Shown: piece after piece, positions 16,023-24,139 of the stretch
Numbering within the stretch: the first letter of the stretch is position 1
Layout: the number at the start of each line of letters is the position of its first letter
Made by a program: the position numbers and the translations under genes
Source: Streptomyces nigra
GTDB taxonomy: Bacteria > Actinomycetota > Actinomycetes > Streptomycetales > Streptomycetaceae
Reading direction: 5' to 3'
Assembly (NCBI RefSeq): GCF_003074055.1
Contig: NZ_CP029043.1
Location: forward strand, 6,812,501-6,876,500
Length of the DNA stretch: 64,000 bases
The notes under the pieces: model-generated
Databases searched by the model: none
What the model was told of the DNA's origin: nothing
The model's input: only the letters and a program-made list of their open reading frames with translations

Positions 16023-17921
16023 GTGCATGACGCAGGCCTGTCGAATTCACCAGGCGCCGCCCGCTTCTTTGAAGTGACGGACGCTCAACTGAGCGCCGAA
16101 CTCAAGAAGTGGACGGGAGCGGCACCGGCGCTGCACCCGGTCGGTGAACTCCTCGACCGGCACTGGGAGGCGGGTTTCGCCTACGCACGGCTGTGCACCG
16201 CCGACACCCGTTCCGCGGGCATGCTGACCACGGCGGCGTTCACCCGTCTGTTCGGCGAGACCCTGCGGCAGACCGGGCCGACGGCCGCCTGGCGCCCCCA
16301 ACTCCTCGTCACCGTCGGCCGGATCGCCACCGAATGGGACGCGGACCACCGCCGCGAACTCCTCCACCCCGGACTGCGCTCCGCAGCCGACGGCACCGGG
16401 ACCGCCGACCGGCTGCTGCCGCCGGCGAACCGCCGCCTGCTCTCCGAGGCCTTCCTGCGGCTGCCCCAGGCGGCCCGCTGCCTGCTATGGCACACCGAGG
16501 TCGAGGCCGAACCGGCGTCCGTACCCGCCGCGCTCCTCGGCATGGACCCGGAGACGGGACGCCTGGAGCTGGAACGCGCCCGGGACCGGCTGCGCGAGGA
16601 ACTGCTCCAGGTCCACCGTGAACTCGCCCCCGAGCACGAGTGCCGCCAGTACCTGCGGATGCTCGACGTGACCTACCGTCGTGGCGGGGTCGACGTCGAC
16701 CCCGATCTGCGCGCCCATCTGCACCGCTGCGCGCACTGCAGCGACACCGCCGCCCAACTGGACCTCTTCAACGGTGGAATGGGCGTCGCCCTCGCCGAGT
16801 CCGTGCTCGGCTGGGGCGCGCGGGCCTATCTGATCGCCCGGGTGAGCCCGGGCGCGCAGCCCTCCGTGTTCGCGCCGGACGCGGGCACGATCGCCGGCGA
16901 GTCGTTCTTCGCCGACACCGGCGCCGCGGCCTCCGCCGCCCGCCCCCATCCGTCGGCCTTCACCTCCGTGGCGCCCACGGACCCCGCGGGCATGCCCGGG
17001 CCACGCGCCGGCCGCCGCGCCGCCCGTCGCTCCGGCGCCCGCCGCGAGGGCACCGGGCCCGCGAGCCGCGGCGCCCGCGCCCGCACCGGCCGTGTGGCCC
17101 TGAAGGTGGCCCGCCGCGCCGCCCGGCGGCGCAATCTGTCGGCGGCCGTCGCGACCGTCAGCGCCCTGGTCGTCCTGCCCCTGGTGATCTGGTCCGCGGC
17201 CGGCTCGGACGGCGGCACCGACGACACCACCGTGCCCACCGCCGGTCAACGGCAGCCCTCCGGCACCCCGAGCCCCGAGAAGAACACCCCCAGCCGCAAC
17301 CCGTCCTGGGCGGGCGCCGCCGAGGCGGCCAAGGGCGATCTGCGGGGCCGGCTCCACAACATCGGATCCGGGCTGTGCGTCGGCGTCGTGGGCGGCCGGG
17401 CCGTCGAGGGCGCGGAGACCGAACTGACCACCTGCGCCCCCGGCACCGCCCAGCAGTGGACGTACGAGACGGACGGGCTGATACGCAGCGGCGCCGACCC
17501 CGACCTGTGCCTCGACTCGCACCTCGGCTACTCGGTCCGGCTCGCCCCCTGCGCGGGCGCCGGCTCGGCGGGCGGCGACGACATCCGCTACGACTTCACC
17601 CTCCAGGGCAGCCTGGTGCCGCGCTTCGACCAGGAACTGGCCCTCAGCCCCGCGGCCACCGACGGCTCCGGCGCCCTGGTCCTCAAGAGCCGCGACGACG
17701 ACAGCGACGCCCAGCACTGGGCCGTCGACACCGCGCGCACCACCTCCGCGCTGGAGACGGTCACCTGGGCCCCGGAGACCGGGCGGAGCGCCACCCCCGC
17801 CTCGCCCACCCCCGCCGCACCCCCGTCCAGGGAGGGGTCCGCGAGGAAGGCGAACGGGAACGGGAACGGGAACGGCGGGGCGCGGGGCGGCGGCCATGGA
17901 CACGGCGGCGGCCACCGCTGA
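16023..17921 (+). CDS. Sigma-like/zinc-finger/membrane/ricin-lectin fusion protein, copy 1
   Basis: This 632-residue protein has an ECF-sigma-like N-terminal part. Region-2-like sequence (DRHWEAGFAYARLCTADTRSAGMLTTAAFTRLF) is followed at ~residues 150-210 by a region-4-like segment ending ERARDRLREELL. Next comes the anti-sigma-type zinc motif HLHRCAHC (HxxxCxxC), a basic linker, one membrane helix (VSALVVLPLVIWSA) and an outer ricin-B-like lectin domain with QQW and QHW repeats. GTG 16023 has GGAGGA eight bases before it; the open frame from 15891 lacks codon bias. The layout would let a glycan signal outside reach an attached sigma-like domain inside. It is similar to the ECF groups described with fused anti-sigma and membrane parts. 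The paralog is at 22248. Confidence 0.75.
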   Translation: MHDAGLSNSPGAARFFEVTDAQLSAELKKWTGAAPALHPVGELLDRHWEAGFAYARLCTADTRSAGMLTTAAFTRLFGETLRQTGPTAAWRPQLLVTVGRIATEWDADHRRELLHPGLRSAADGTGTADRLLPPANRRLLSEAFLRLPQAARCLLWHTEVEAEPASVPAALLGMDPETGRLELERARDRLREELLQVHRELAPEHECRQYLRMLDVTYRRGGVDVDPDLRAHLHRCAHCSDTAAQLDLFNGGMGVALAESVLGWGARAYLIARVSPGAQPSVFAPDAGTIAGESFFADTGAAASAARPHPSAFTSVAPTDPAGMPGPRAGRRAARRSGARREGTGPASRGARARTGRVALKVARRAARRRNLSAAVATVSALVVLPLVIWSAAGSDGGTDDTTVPTAGQRQPSGTPSPEKNTPSRNPSWAGAAEAAKGDLRGRLHNIGSGLCVGVVGGRAVEGAETELTTCAPGTAQQWTYETDGLIRSGADPDLCLDSHLGYSVRLAPCAGAGSAGGDDIRYDFTLQGSLVPRFDQELALSPAATDGSGALVLKSRDDDSDAQHWAVDTARTTSALETVTWAPETGRSATPASPTPAAPPSREGSARKANGNGNGNGGARGGGHGHGGGHR

Positions 17922-17930
17922 ACCCCGCGG

Positions 17931-18641
17931 TCAGCCGCCGGTGCCCGGCTGAAGGATCGTCAGGAAGACGCTGGACTCGTTGCCGCCCACCGGCACCTCG
18001 CCGGCCGTCCACGGGATCCGCAGCGGGTCCCGTTCGTCCGGTGGTGTCACCAGCAGGTCCTTCGGTCGCGCCGTACGGGCGCCGCTGATCTCGGGGCTGG
18101 CGAAGGTCAGTCCGGCCCAGGCACTGGCACCGGGCGCGAGCGTGACCGGCGCCGGGGTGTCGGGGGAGCGCCTCGGGTCGGGGCCGAGCTGCCTGCCGTC
18201 GGCGTCCACGAACGCGGCGCCCGGATAGCCGCGCACGGTGCAGGTGCGGTCGGCCCGGTTGGTCAGCACGATCGGGAAGTTGCGCTGCCCGGCCCCCGGG
18301 CTGGGGCGGCCCAGACGTGCGCGCAGGTCGGAGGTGTGACAGCGGGGTGCTGCGGCGCCCGACTGGGTCACCGGGCTCTCCGTGTCCGGGGTGCCGGGCG
18401 TGATGGTGCCCGCCGTGGCCGCCGGGCCCGTGCCGTCGGCCGTACCCGGCGGGGCCGTGGTCGCGCCCTCGGTGGTGCCGGACGGCGTCCGGGTCGGCTC
18501 CGGGTCCGACGGGCCGCCGCCGTCCGAGCACGCGGCGAGCACGCACAGCAGCGCGGCGGCGGTCACCGGGAGAGCGGCGCGGCGCCCCGGGCGGCCGCGG
18601 GTCGAGTGGGGGGAATCCGATGCACGTCCCATTGCTCCCAT
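17931..18641 (-). CDS. DUF4232 domain lipoprotein
   Basis: This 236-residue exported lipoprotein has a basic start, a hydrophobic signal and the lipobox LAAC at about residue 38. A low-complexity Thr/Pro/Gly/Ala linker (~residues 45-95) is followed by a C-terminal DUF4232 beta domain (CHTSDLRARLG... LTNRADRTCTVRGYPGAAFVD). The linker probably spans the peptidoglycan. DUF4232 is frequent in actinobacterial surface proteins and has no known ligand. It is convergent with the lectin-fusion gene, nine bases apart. Confidence 0.85.
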   Translation of the reverse strand: MGAMGRASDSPHSTRGRPGRRAALPVTAAALLCVLAACSDGGGPSDPEPTRTPSGTTEGATTAPPGTADGTGPAATAGTITPGTPDTESPVTQSGAAAPRCHTSDLRARLGRPSPGAGQRNFPIVLTNRADRTCTVRGYPGAAFVDADGRQLGPDPRRSPDTPAPVTLAPGASAWAGLTFASPEISGARTARPKDLLVTPPDERDPLRIPWTAGEVPVGGNESSVFLTILQPGTGG

Positions 18642-18714
18642 GTCTGAGAGGCATCCCCGTTTTCCCGGGGCCTAGTCACGTCCTGGGGGCGCGGAGTCAC
18701 GACTGGGGGCGGGC

Positions 18715-21099
18715 TCACGTCTCGCCGAGAAGCCCGATCTCCGCCCAGATCGTCTTGCCGTCCGCGGTGTGCCGGCTGCCCCAGCGCTGGGTGAGCTGAG
18801 CGACCAGCAGCAGCCCCCGCCCGCCCTCGTCGTACGTCTTCGCGCGGCGCAGATGCGGGGCGGTGTGGCTGGTGTCGGACACCTCGCAGATCAGGGTCGT
18901 GGCGTCGTGGATCAGCCGGAGCCGTATGGGGTGCATCCCGTAGCGGATCGCGTTGGTGACCAGTTCGCTCACCACCAGTTCGGCGGTGAACGTGGCCTCG
19001 GTCAGGTTCCAGCGCTCGATCTGCTCCACGACCTGCTTGCGGATCGGCGCCACCAGCGCCGGGTCGGAGGGGATGTCCCAGGTCGCCACGCGGGACGCCG
19101 GCAGCCCCTGGGTGCGCGCCACCAGCAGCGCCACGTCGTCGGCGGCACCGCCCGGCGGAAGCAGGGTGTGCAGGACCCGGTCGCAGGTCTCGTCGAGGGA
19201 ATCGGAGGACGCCGCGAGGGCCTGGCAGAGCAGCGCGTGGCTGGCGTCGATGTCCCGTTCCCGTGTCTCGATCAGGCCGTCGGTGTAGAGCGCGAGGACC
19301 GTGCCCTCGCGCAGCTCGACCTCGGCGGACTCGAACGGCAGCCCGCCCAGGCCCAGCGGGGGGCCGGCGGGCAGGTCGATCTCCACGGGCCCCGCGCCGG
19401 GCGGGACCATGACGGGCGAGGGATGCCCGGCGCGGGCCAGCGTGCAGCGCCGCGACACCGGGTCGTACATGGCGTACAGGCAGGTCGCGCCGACCTCGCC
19501 GGAGACCCCGTCGGTGCCGGCCTCCTCCGACAGCCGCACGACCAGGTCGTCGAGGTGGGTGAGAAGCTCGTCCGGCGCCAGGTCGATGTCCGCGAGCGTC
19601 CGTACGGCGGTACGCAGCCGGCCCATCGTCGCCGACGCCTGGATGCCGTGCCCCACGACGTCCCCGACGACCATCGCGACCCGCATCCCCGACAGCGGGA
19701 TCACGTCGAACCAGTCACCGCCCACACCGGAGCGTGCCGCCGGCAGATAGCGGGAGGCCGCCTCGAGCGCGGCGGTGCGCGGCAGGCTGCGCGGCAGCAG
19801 ACTGCGCTGGAGGGCCAACGCGGTCTCCCGTTCCCGCGAGTAGCGGCGGGCGTTGTCGATGCAGACGGCGGCGCGCGCCGTGACCTCCTCCGCGAGGAGC
19901 ACGTCGTCCGGGCTGAACGCCTGCGGGTTCGCGAACCGGGACAGCACCGCCACGCCGAGGGTGGTGCCGCGGGCCTGGATGGGCACGGACATCGACGTGT
20001 GGATGCCGTACTTCTTGATGTGGTCGGCGCGCTGTGGATCCCAGGAGAGCCACTGGTCGAGGTCGCCCGTCGCGTCCGACGCGACGATGGTGTGGCCCGC
20101 GAGCAGCGCGTCGGCCTGCGGCGACGTGGCGGGGTAGTGGTCCAGCTGCCCCGGCTCGACCACGACGACTCCGCCGCCGTCCGAGTCGATGATCCGGTGA
20201 GCGGTCCGCCGCAGGCCGATCGGCGCCACCGGCCGCCCCTCGGGCAGTTCACCGTGCTCGGCCGGGTCCAGCAGGTCGACGCTGACGAAGTCGGCGAGGG
20301 CGGGCACACAGATGTCCGCCAGCTCCTGGGCGGTGGTCGTCACGTCGAGCGTGGTGCCGATGCGCACGCTGGCCTCGTTCACCAGCTGGAGCCGCTTCTG
20401 CGCCTGGTGCTGCTCGGTGAAGTCGTGCGCGGCGACCGACACGCCCCGCACCCGGCCCAGGGTGTCGCGGATCGGGGCCATCCGGGCCAGCCAGCTGAGC
20501 GTGCGATCGCCGCCGACCGGCACATATGTGCGTACGGCCGTGCCGCGGCCGGTGGTGAGCACGTGGTGCAGCCGGCCCTCGAGGTCGTTGCCGAGCGCCA
20601 TGCCCGTCATCTCGTGGGTGCGCAGACCGCGCACGTTCTCCGCGGGGAGGTCGAGCACCTCGGCCATGACGGAGTTGACGCTGTGCACCCGCAGTTGCTC
20701 GTCGTAGATGACGATGGCGCAGGGGGAGTCCAGGAGGAGGACGTCGTCCAGCGGGTCGTCGTGCTTGCGGGTGCCGTCCGGGTCGAGGGGGGTGACCACC
20801 AGCCACCGGTCCGGCCCCTCCTGCGGGCAGCGCAGCCGGTGCGCGAGCACCCACACGGGGAGCGTGCCGCCGTCCCGGCGGCGCAGGGTGACGACGCCGT
20901 CCCACCGGTCGCGGTCCGGCGCGGCGGTGCCGTCCGCGCCGGCCTCGGCCAGCAGGTCCGCCGCTGGGCGTCCGAGGACCTCGGCCGCCGAGTGGCCCAG
21001 GAGGCGTTCCGCCCCCGCGCTCCACTCCACGAGCAGGCCGTCGGCGTCGATGACGGCCCGGGCCGTCATGGCCTCGTCGACCGGGTGATCCGGGCTCAT
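18715..21099 (-). CDS. PAS/GAF/SpoIIE phosphatase with C-terminal ATPase domain
   Basis: This 794-residue signalling protein has two PAS-like domains (~residues 10-110 and 125-235), a GAF domain (~250-410), a PP2C/SpoIIE Ser/Thr phosphatase domain (~430-650, with GGDWFDVIPLSGMRVAMVVGDVVGHG and DDVALLVARTQ), and an HATPase_c domain of the RsbW/anti-sigma kinase kind (~670-794, with VSELVTNAIRYG and DEGGRGLLLVAQL). Such proteins can both phosphorylate and dephosphorylate STAS antagonists and so control alternative sigma factors. I chose ATG 21099, which has GGGAG upstream, over the frame start at 21144. It resembles the 36862 and 53868 genes. Confidence 0.93.
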   Translation of the reverse strand: MSPDHPVDEAMTARAVIDADGLLVEWSAGAERLLGHSAAEVLGRPAADLLAEAGADGTAAPDRDRWDGVVTLRRRDGGTLPVWVLAHRLRCPQEGPDRWLVVTPLDPDGTRKHDDPLDDVLLLDSPCAIVIYDEQLRVHSVNSVMAEVLDLPAENVRGLRTHEMTGMALGNDLEGRLHHVLTTGRGTAVRTYVPVGGDRTLSWLARMAPIRDTLGRVRGVSVAAHDFTEQHQAQKRLQLVNEASVRIGTTLDVTTTAQELADICVPALADFVSVDLLDPAEHGELPEGRPVAPIGLRRTAHRIIDSDGGGVVVVEPGQLDHYPATSPQADALLAGHTIVASDATGDLDQWLSWDPQRADHIKKYGIHTSMSVPIQARGTTLGVAVLSRFANPQAFSPDDVLLAEEVTARAAVCIDNARRYSRERETALALQRSLLPRSLPRTAALEAASRYLPAARSGVGGDWFDVIPLSGMRVAMVVGDVVGHGIQASATMGRLRTAVRTLADIDLAPDELLTHLDDLVVRLSEEAGTDGVSGEVGATCLYAMYDPVSRRCTLARAGHPSPVMVPPGAGPVEIDLPAGPPLGLGGLPFESAEVELREGTVLALYTDGLIETRERDIDASHALLCQALAASSDSLDETCDRVLHTLLPPGGAADDVALLVARTQGLPASRVATWDIPSDPALVAPIRKQVVEQIERWNLTEATFTAELVVSELVTNAIRYGMHPIRLRLIHDATTLICEVSDTSHTAPHLRRAKTYDEGGRGLLLVAQLTQRWGSRHTADGKTIWAEIGLLGET

Positions 21100-21327
21100 G
21101 GTCGCAGCTCCCACGTGCACACTCACGGTGAACAAGCGTGTCACTCGCGCCCCAGCCTAGGCCCTCCGGGCGACATCCCGCCCGCCCGGGGCCGCCCCCG
21201 TCCGGGCCGCCCGGCTCCCGCGCCTGCCGCGGGGCTTCGCACCCGCCCGCCCCGGCCGGTACCGGCATATGCCAGCTCTGACCTGCGGGGATTTACGGCC
21301 GAGTACCCCTGGCGCTACCGTAAGGTC

Positions 21328-21573
21328 ATGCCTGCTCTCAACGTGGAGTTCAGCGATCGTGAGCTCGAGGACCTGCGGCAGATCGCCAAGGAACGCGGCA
21401 CCTCGATGAAAGCGCTCGTACGGGAGGCCGCGGCGGCGGACATAGCCCGGCATCGGGCGCTGCAGGAGGGCGCCGAGGCGTTCCGCACGTTCTTCGCCGC
21501 GCACGCCGAGGAGTTCGCGGCCGCCTTTCCCGACGACGAGCCGCCGGCCGGTGGCGCCGGACGGGCCGCCTGA
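21328..21573 (+). CDS. Ribbon-helix-helix antitoxin-like protein
   Basis: This 81-residue protein begins with a ribbon-helix-helix DNA-binding pattern: a beta strand (LNVEFSDRELEDLRQIAKERG) and a second helix (SMKALVREAAAADIARH). An acidic C-terminal tail could wrap the toxin. It stops three bases before the Fic-like gene, so the two form a toxin-antitoxin type operon. Antitoxins of this layout usually repress their own promoter. Confidence 0.8.
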   Translation: MPALNVEFSDRELEDLRQIAKERGTSMKALVREAAAADIARHRALQEGAEAFRTFFAAHAEEFAAAFPDDEPPAGGAGRAA

Positions 21574-21576
21574 CCC

Positions 21577-21954
21577 ATGGCGTCCGTCATCCACATCGAC
21601 GTGCCCTGGCTGCTCCAGCGACATGAAGAGGTCCTGCCGGACCAGCCCACCGTCAACGACTTCTCCGCGCTCGTCGCCGCCGTCGCCCGGCACCGGGTCG
21701 ACCCGCCCCGGCTCGGCGTCGACTCCGACCCGGCCTGGCGCGCCGCCGCGCTGCTGCACACCCTCGTGCTGCTCAAGCCGCTGCCCTCGGCCAACGCCCG
21801 CTTCGCCTGCGCCTCCGCCGTGGCCTACATGTTCGTCAGCGGCGTCGGCATCGACCCGCCCTACGGCGCCCTGGTCGACCTCGCCCGCGATCTGATGTCC
21901 GGCAAGACCGACGTGTACGGCGCTGCCGACCGGCTGCGGTCCTGGCAGATCTGA
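21577..21954 (+). CDS. Fic/Doc-family toxin component with altered catalytic motif
   Basis: This 125-residue all-alpha protein is similar in length and outline to Doc toxins, which inactivate EF-Tu by phosphorylation. The Fic/Doc motif HxFx(D/E)(A/G)N(K)R is present only in part: here residues 67-75 read KPLPSANAR, so the catalytic His is Lys67 and the Lys before Arg is Ala, while Asn73 and Arg75 remain. A normal Doc reaction therefore seems unlikely. The position directly behind an RHH antitoxin gene supports the toxin role. Streptomyces has many such degenerate Doc-like proteins. Confidence 0.75.
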   Translation: MASVIHIDVPWLLQRHEEVLPDQPTVNDFSALVAAVARHRVDPPRLGVDSDPAWRAAALLHTLVLLKPLPSANARFACASAVAYMFVSGVGIDPPYGALVDLARDLMSGKTDVYGAADRLRSWQI

Positions 21955-22038
21955 CCCTTTCGCGAGGTCCGTTTTTCCGGGGCGCGCCACGGGCGCTTCT
22001 GACTTTTATTTCAATCGGGGCTGATGTTGCCCAAGTGC

Positions 22039-22070
22039 CTTGTTGGGCCTGAGTGCACTGTGCAAGGGTG
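22039..22070 (+). promoter_or_regulatory. Box CTTGTT-N13-CTGTGCAARGGTG, copy 2
   Basis: CTTGTT (22039-22044), thirteen free bases, then CTGTGCAAGGGTG (22058-22070), matching copy 1 at 15890-15921 in sequence and spacing. It lies 177 bases before the paralogous lectin-fusion gene. The rest of the 21955-22247 gap contains nothing else that I can identify. Confidence 0.45.
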
Positions 22071-22247
22071 AATGCCGTGGGAGTGGAATAGGCCGGGGGC
22101 TCATGCGTTCCGCGGAGAATCGGTGCGGACGGGCGTCGCGGAATTTCCGCTCCCTCGATCCTGCCGAAGAGGTCCACGGCACGTCGCTCGCTCCCTTTTC
22201 GGCGATCGGAACTTCTGTGTCCTGCCGCGCGGGAAGGAATCCGTTCA

Positions 22248-23858
22248 GTGCCCACCCCCCACCCCCCTCGACCTCCCTATCCGCCACCGGGCGGGGTGCC
22301 CGAGGAGTCCGACGAAGGTCTCGCCGCCCGGCTGCGGGGCCGTACGGACGGTGAGGCCGCGCCCTCCGTCGCCCTGCTCATGGCGCGGCACTGGGACCCG
22401 GTCCACGCCTACGCCGTGATCTGTCTGGCCGCCCCGGCGGGCGTCGCCTCGCACATGGTCACCGCCGCCGCCTTCCACCAGGTTTTCGACCGCCTGGCGT
22501 TGGGCGAACCGGCCGCCGCCCTGCGTCCCCGGCTGCTCGTGGCAGTCCGGGACACGGTCCGGCAGTGGTCCGCGGACGAACGAATAACGGGAGTCGTGCC
22601 GGAACTGGCCAAACCCTCGGGTGGGCGCGGTATGCGGACCGCGAAGTCCCTGACGCCGGAAAATCGGCGGCTCGCCGACCGGTCATTCCAGGCGCTTCCC
22701 GGACTTGCCCGATGTCTGCTCTGGCACACCGAGGTCGAGGCGGAACCGCTGAATGTCCCCGCCGGGCTGCTCGGCCTCGATCCCGTTACCGCGAGGGCCG
22801 CACTCGAACAGGCGCGAGACAAATTCCGTGAAGGTTGTGTACATGCCCATCGGGAACTCGCACCGACGAAGGATTGCCGGTTCTACAACCGCCTGCTCGA
22901 CGTCCCCATTCGCCGGGGCGGCGCCCTGCTGCCGGATGTGGAGGCGCATCTGGCGCAGTGCCGCTACTGCCGTACCGCGGCCGAACAACTGAGCCATTTC
23001 GAGGGCGGGCTGGGGGTGCTCATCGCCGAGTGCGTCCTCGGCTGGGGCGCGCGCCGCTATCTCGAGACCCGTCCGGGCCGGGCGCCCTCCCGCACCCGTG
23101 GCGGCGCCCGGCACGGCGCGGCCCGCCGCCGGCTGCTCCCGCGCGTTCCCGCGCAGGTTCGCAGACTGGCCGGGCCGCCCCGGTCCACGCGGACGGTGCT
23201 CACGGGTGTGGGCGTCGCCTCCGCCGGGCTGTTGGCGCTGCTGCTCGTCGCCGGGCTCCTCACCGACGACGACGGGGTCGACCCCGCGGCCACCGCCACG
23301 GCGGGCGGCGCCGGCACCCGGCTCCCGCCCGCCGTGTCCTCCGCGCCGCCCGGTGCCGCCCAGCTCCCGAACGTGCCCGAGCGCACCCGGCTGCGCAACG
23401 CCGCGGCCGACCTGTGCCTCGGCGTCCAGGGCGAGCCGGGACCGGGCGCCGGGACCGAACTCGCCGCCTGCTCCGACGACATCGCCCAGAAGTGGTCGTA
23501 CGACGAGGACGGACGGCTGCGCAGCGCGGCCGACCCCGATCTGTGTCTGGACTCGCGCGCGGACGCCGGGGTGGTGATCCTGGGCCGCTGCGCCCCCGGC
23601 GACTCCGGGCGCGCCGAGGACGTGCGCTACGACCTGACCGTGCGCGGCGAGGTGCTGCCCCGCTGGGACGAACAGCTCGCCCTGGCGGCGGCCGCTCCCG
23701 ACGCGGCCGCCGACATCGTCGTCAAGGTCCGCGACCGCTCCGACGCCCAGCGCTGGCTGACGGACCCGCCGACATCGCCGACACCGGGCACCCTGTCCAG
23801 CGCGGCGGTCGGGCCACCGGGGGCCCGGTCGGTGGGTCTGGGGCACGGGGACGCCTAA
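22248..23858 (+). CDS. Sigma-like/zinc-finger/membrane/ricin-lectin fusion protein, copy 2
   Basis: This 536-residue paralog of the protein at 16023 has the same order. The ECF-sigma-like start (EGLAARLRGRTDGEAAPSVALLMARHWDPVHAYAV) is followed by a region-4-like segment (QARDKFREGCVHAHRELAP), the zinc motif HLAQCRYC, the shared phrase LIAECVLGWGARRYLE, one membrane helix (ASAGLLALLLVAGLL) and an outer ricin-like domain. It starts at GTG 22248 behind GGAAGGA. Codons between about 22560 and 22960 are less GC-rich at third positions than the rest, which may mark a less-adapted or transferred part. A strong hairpin follows the stop. Direct transcription activity is unproven. Confidence 0.75.
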   Translation: MPTPHPPRPPYPPPGGVPEESDEGLAARLRGRTDGEAAPSVALLMARHWDPVHAYAVICLAAPAGVASHMVTAAAFHQVFDRLALGEPAAALRPRLLVAVRDTVRQWSADERITGVVPELAKPSGGRGMRTAKSLTPENRRLADRSFQALPGLARCLLWHTEVEAEPLNVPAGLLGLDPVTARAALEQARDKFREGCVHAHRELAPTKDCRFYNRLLDVPIRRGGALLPDVEAHLAQCRYCRTAAEQLSHFEGGLGVLIAECVLGWGARRYLETRPGRAPSRTRGGARHGAARRRLLPRVPAQVRRLAGPPRSTRTVLTGVGVASAGLLALLLVAGLLTDDDGVDPAATATAGGAGTRLPPAVSSAPPGAAQLPNVPERTRLRNAAADLCLGVQGEPGPGAGTELAACSDDIAQKWSYDEDGRLRSAADPDLCLDSRADAGVVILGRCAPGDSGRAEDVRYDLTVRGEVLPRWDEQLALAAAAPDAAADIVVKVRDRSDAQRWLTDPPTSPTPGTLSSAAVGPPGARSVGLGHGDA

Positions 23859-23870
23859 GGGCTGTCCCGT

Positions 23871-23927
23871 AGGGCCTCTCGTTTGGATCAGGCCGGGGGG
23901 TCCGGCCTGATCCGAACGAAAGACCCT
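23871..23927 (+). terminator. Very strong hairpin terminator
   Basis: An 18-base stem with one mismatch (23879-23896 with 23902-23919) and a 5-base loop extends further outward with G-T tolerant pairs to 23871 and 23927. It starts 12 bases beyond the lectin-fusion stop. The core matches a recurrent Streptomyces hairpin family and runs straight into the MITE-like element. Confidence 0.65.
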
Positions 23928-24139
23928 AGGCCGTGTCCGCAAAGTCCCGCCTGCCGCCCGGCGCCCGGCACGCTCCCCCAAGCTCTTCGAGCAGGGGGGA
24001 CCCCCACTCGCCGCACCGGCCGGCCACCCGCGTACAACCAGTACGCGGGAGTCCGCCCGGTACACCGAGAGCACGCACCGGACACCGCTCGGCCCGCCCT
24101 ACGGGCGAACGACGGGACTTTGCGGACACGACCTAGGGT
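23923..24139. mobile_element. MITE-like palindromic element A
   Basis: This is a 217-base element with 27-base terminal inverted repeats (23923-23949 and 24113-24139) that differ at one position. The ends carry ACCCTAGG. A perfect central hairpin lies at 24027-24049 (arms CCCGCGTAC and GTACGCGGG). It has no coding capacity. The terminal repeat and central hairpin resemble element B at 45834-45997. The right end overlaps the last codons of the dehydrogenase at 24133 and contains its TAG stop. This non-autonomous element would need a transposase elsewhere. Confidence 0.6.

Noticed and set aside
18769..21573. A 934-residue open frame on the plus strand
   Set aside because: It runs opposite to the SpoIIE phosphatase, whose domains and codon bias are clear; long antisense frames are expected in high-GC DNA. 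Only its last part, from 21328, is a real gene.
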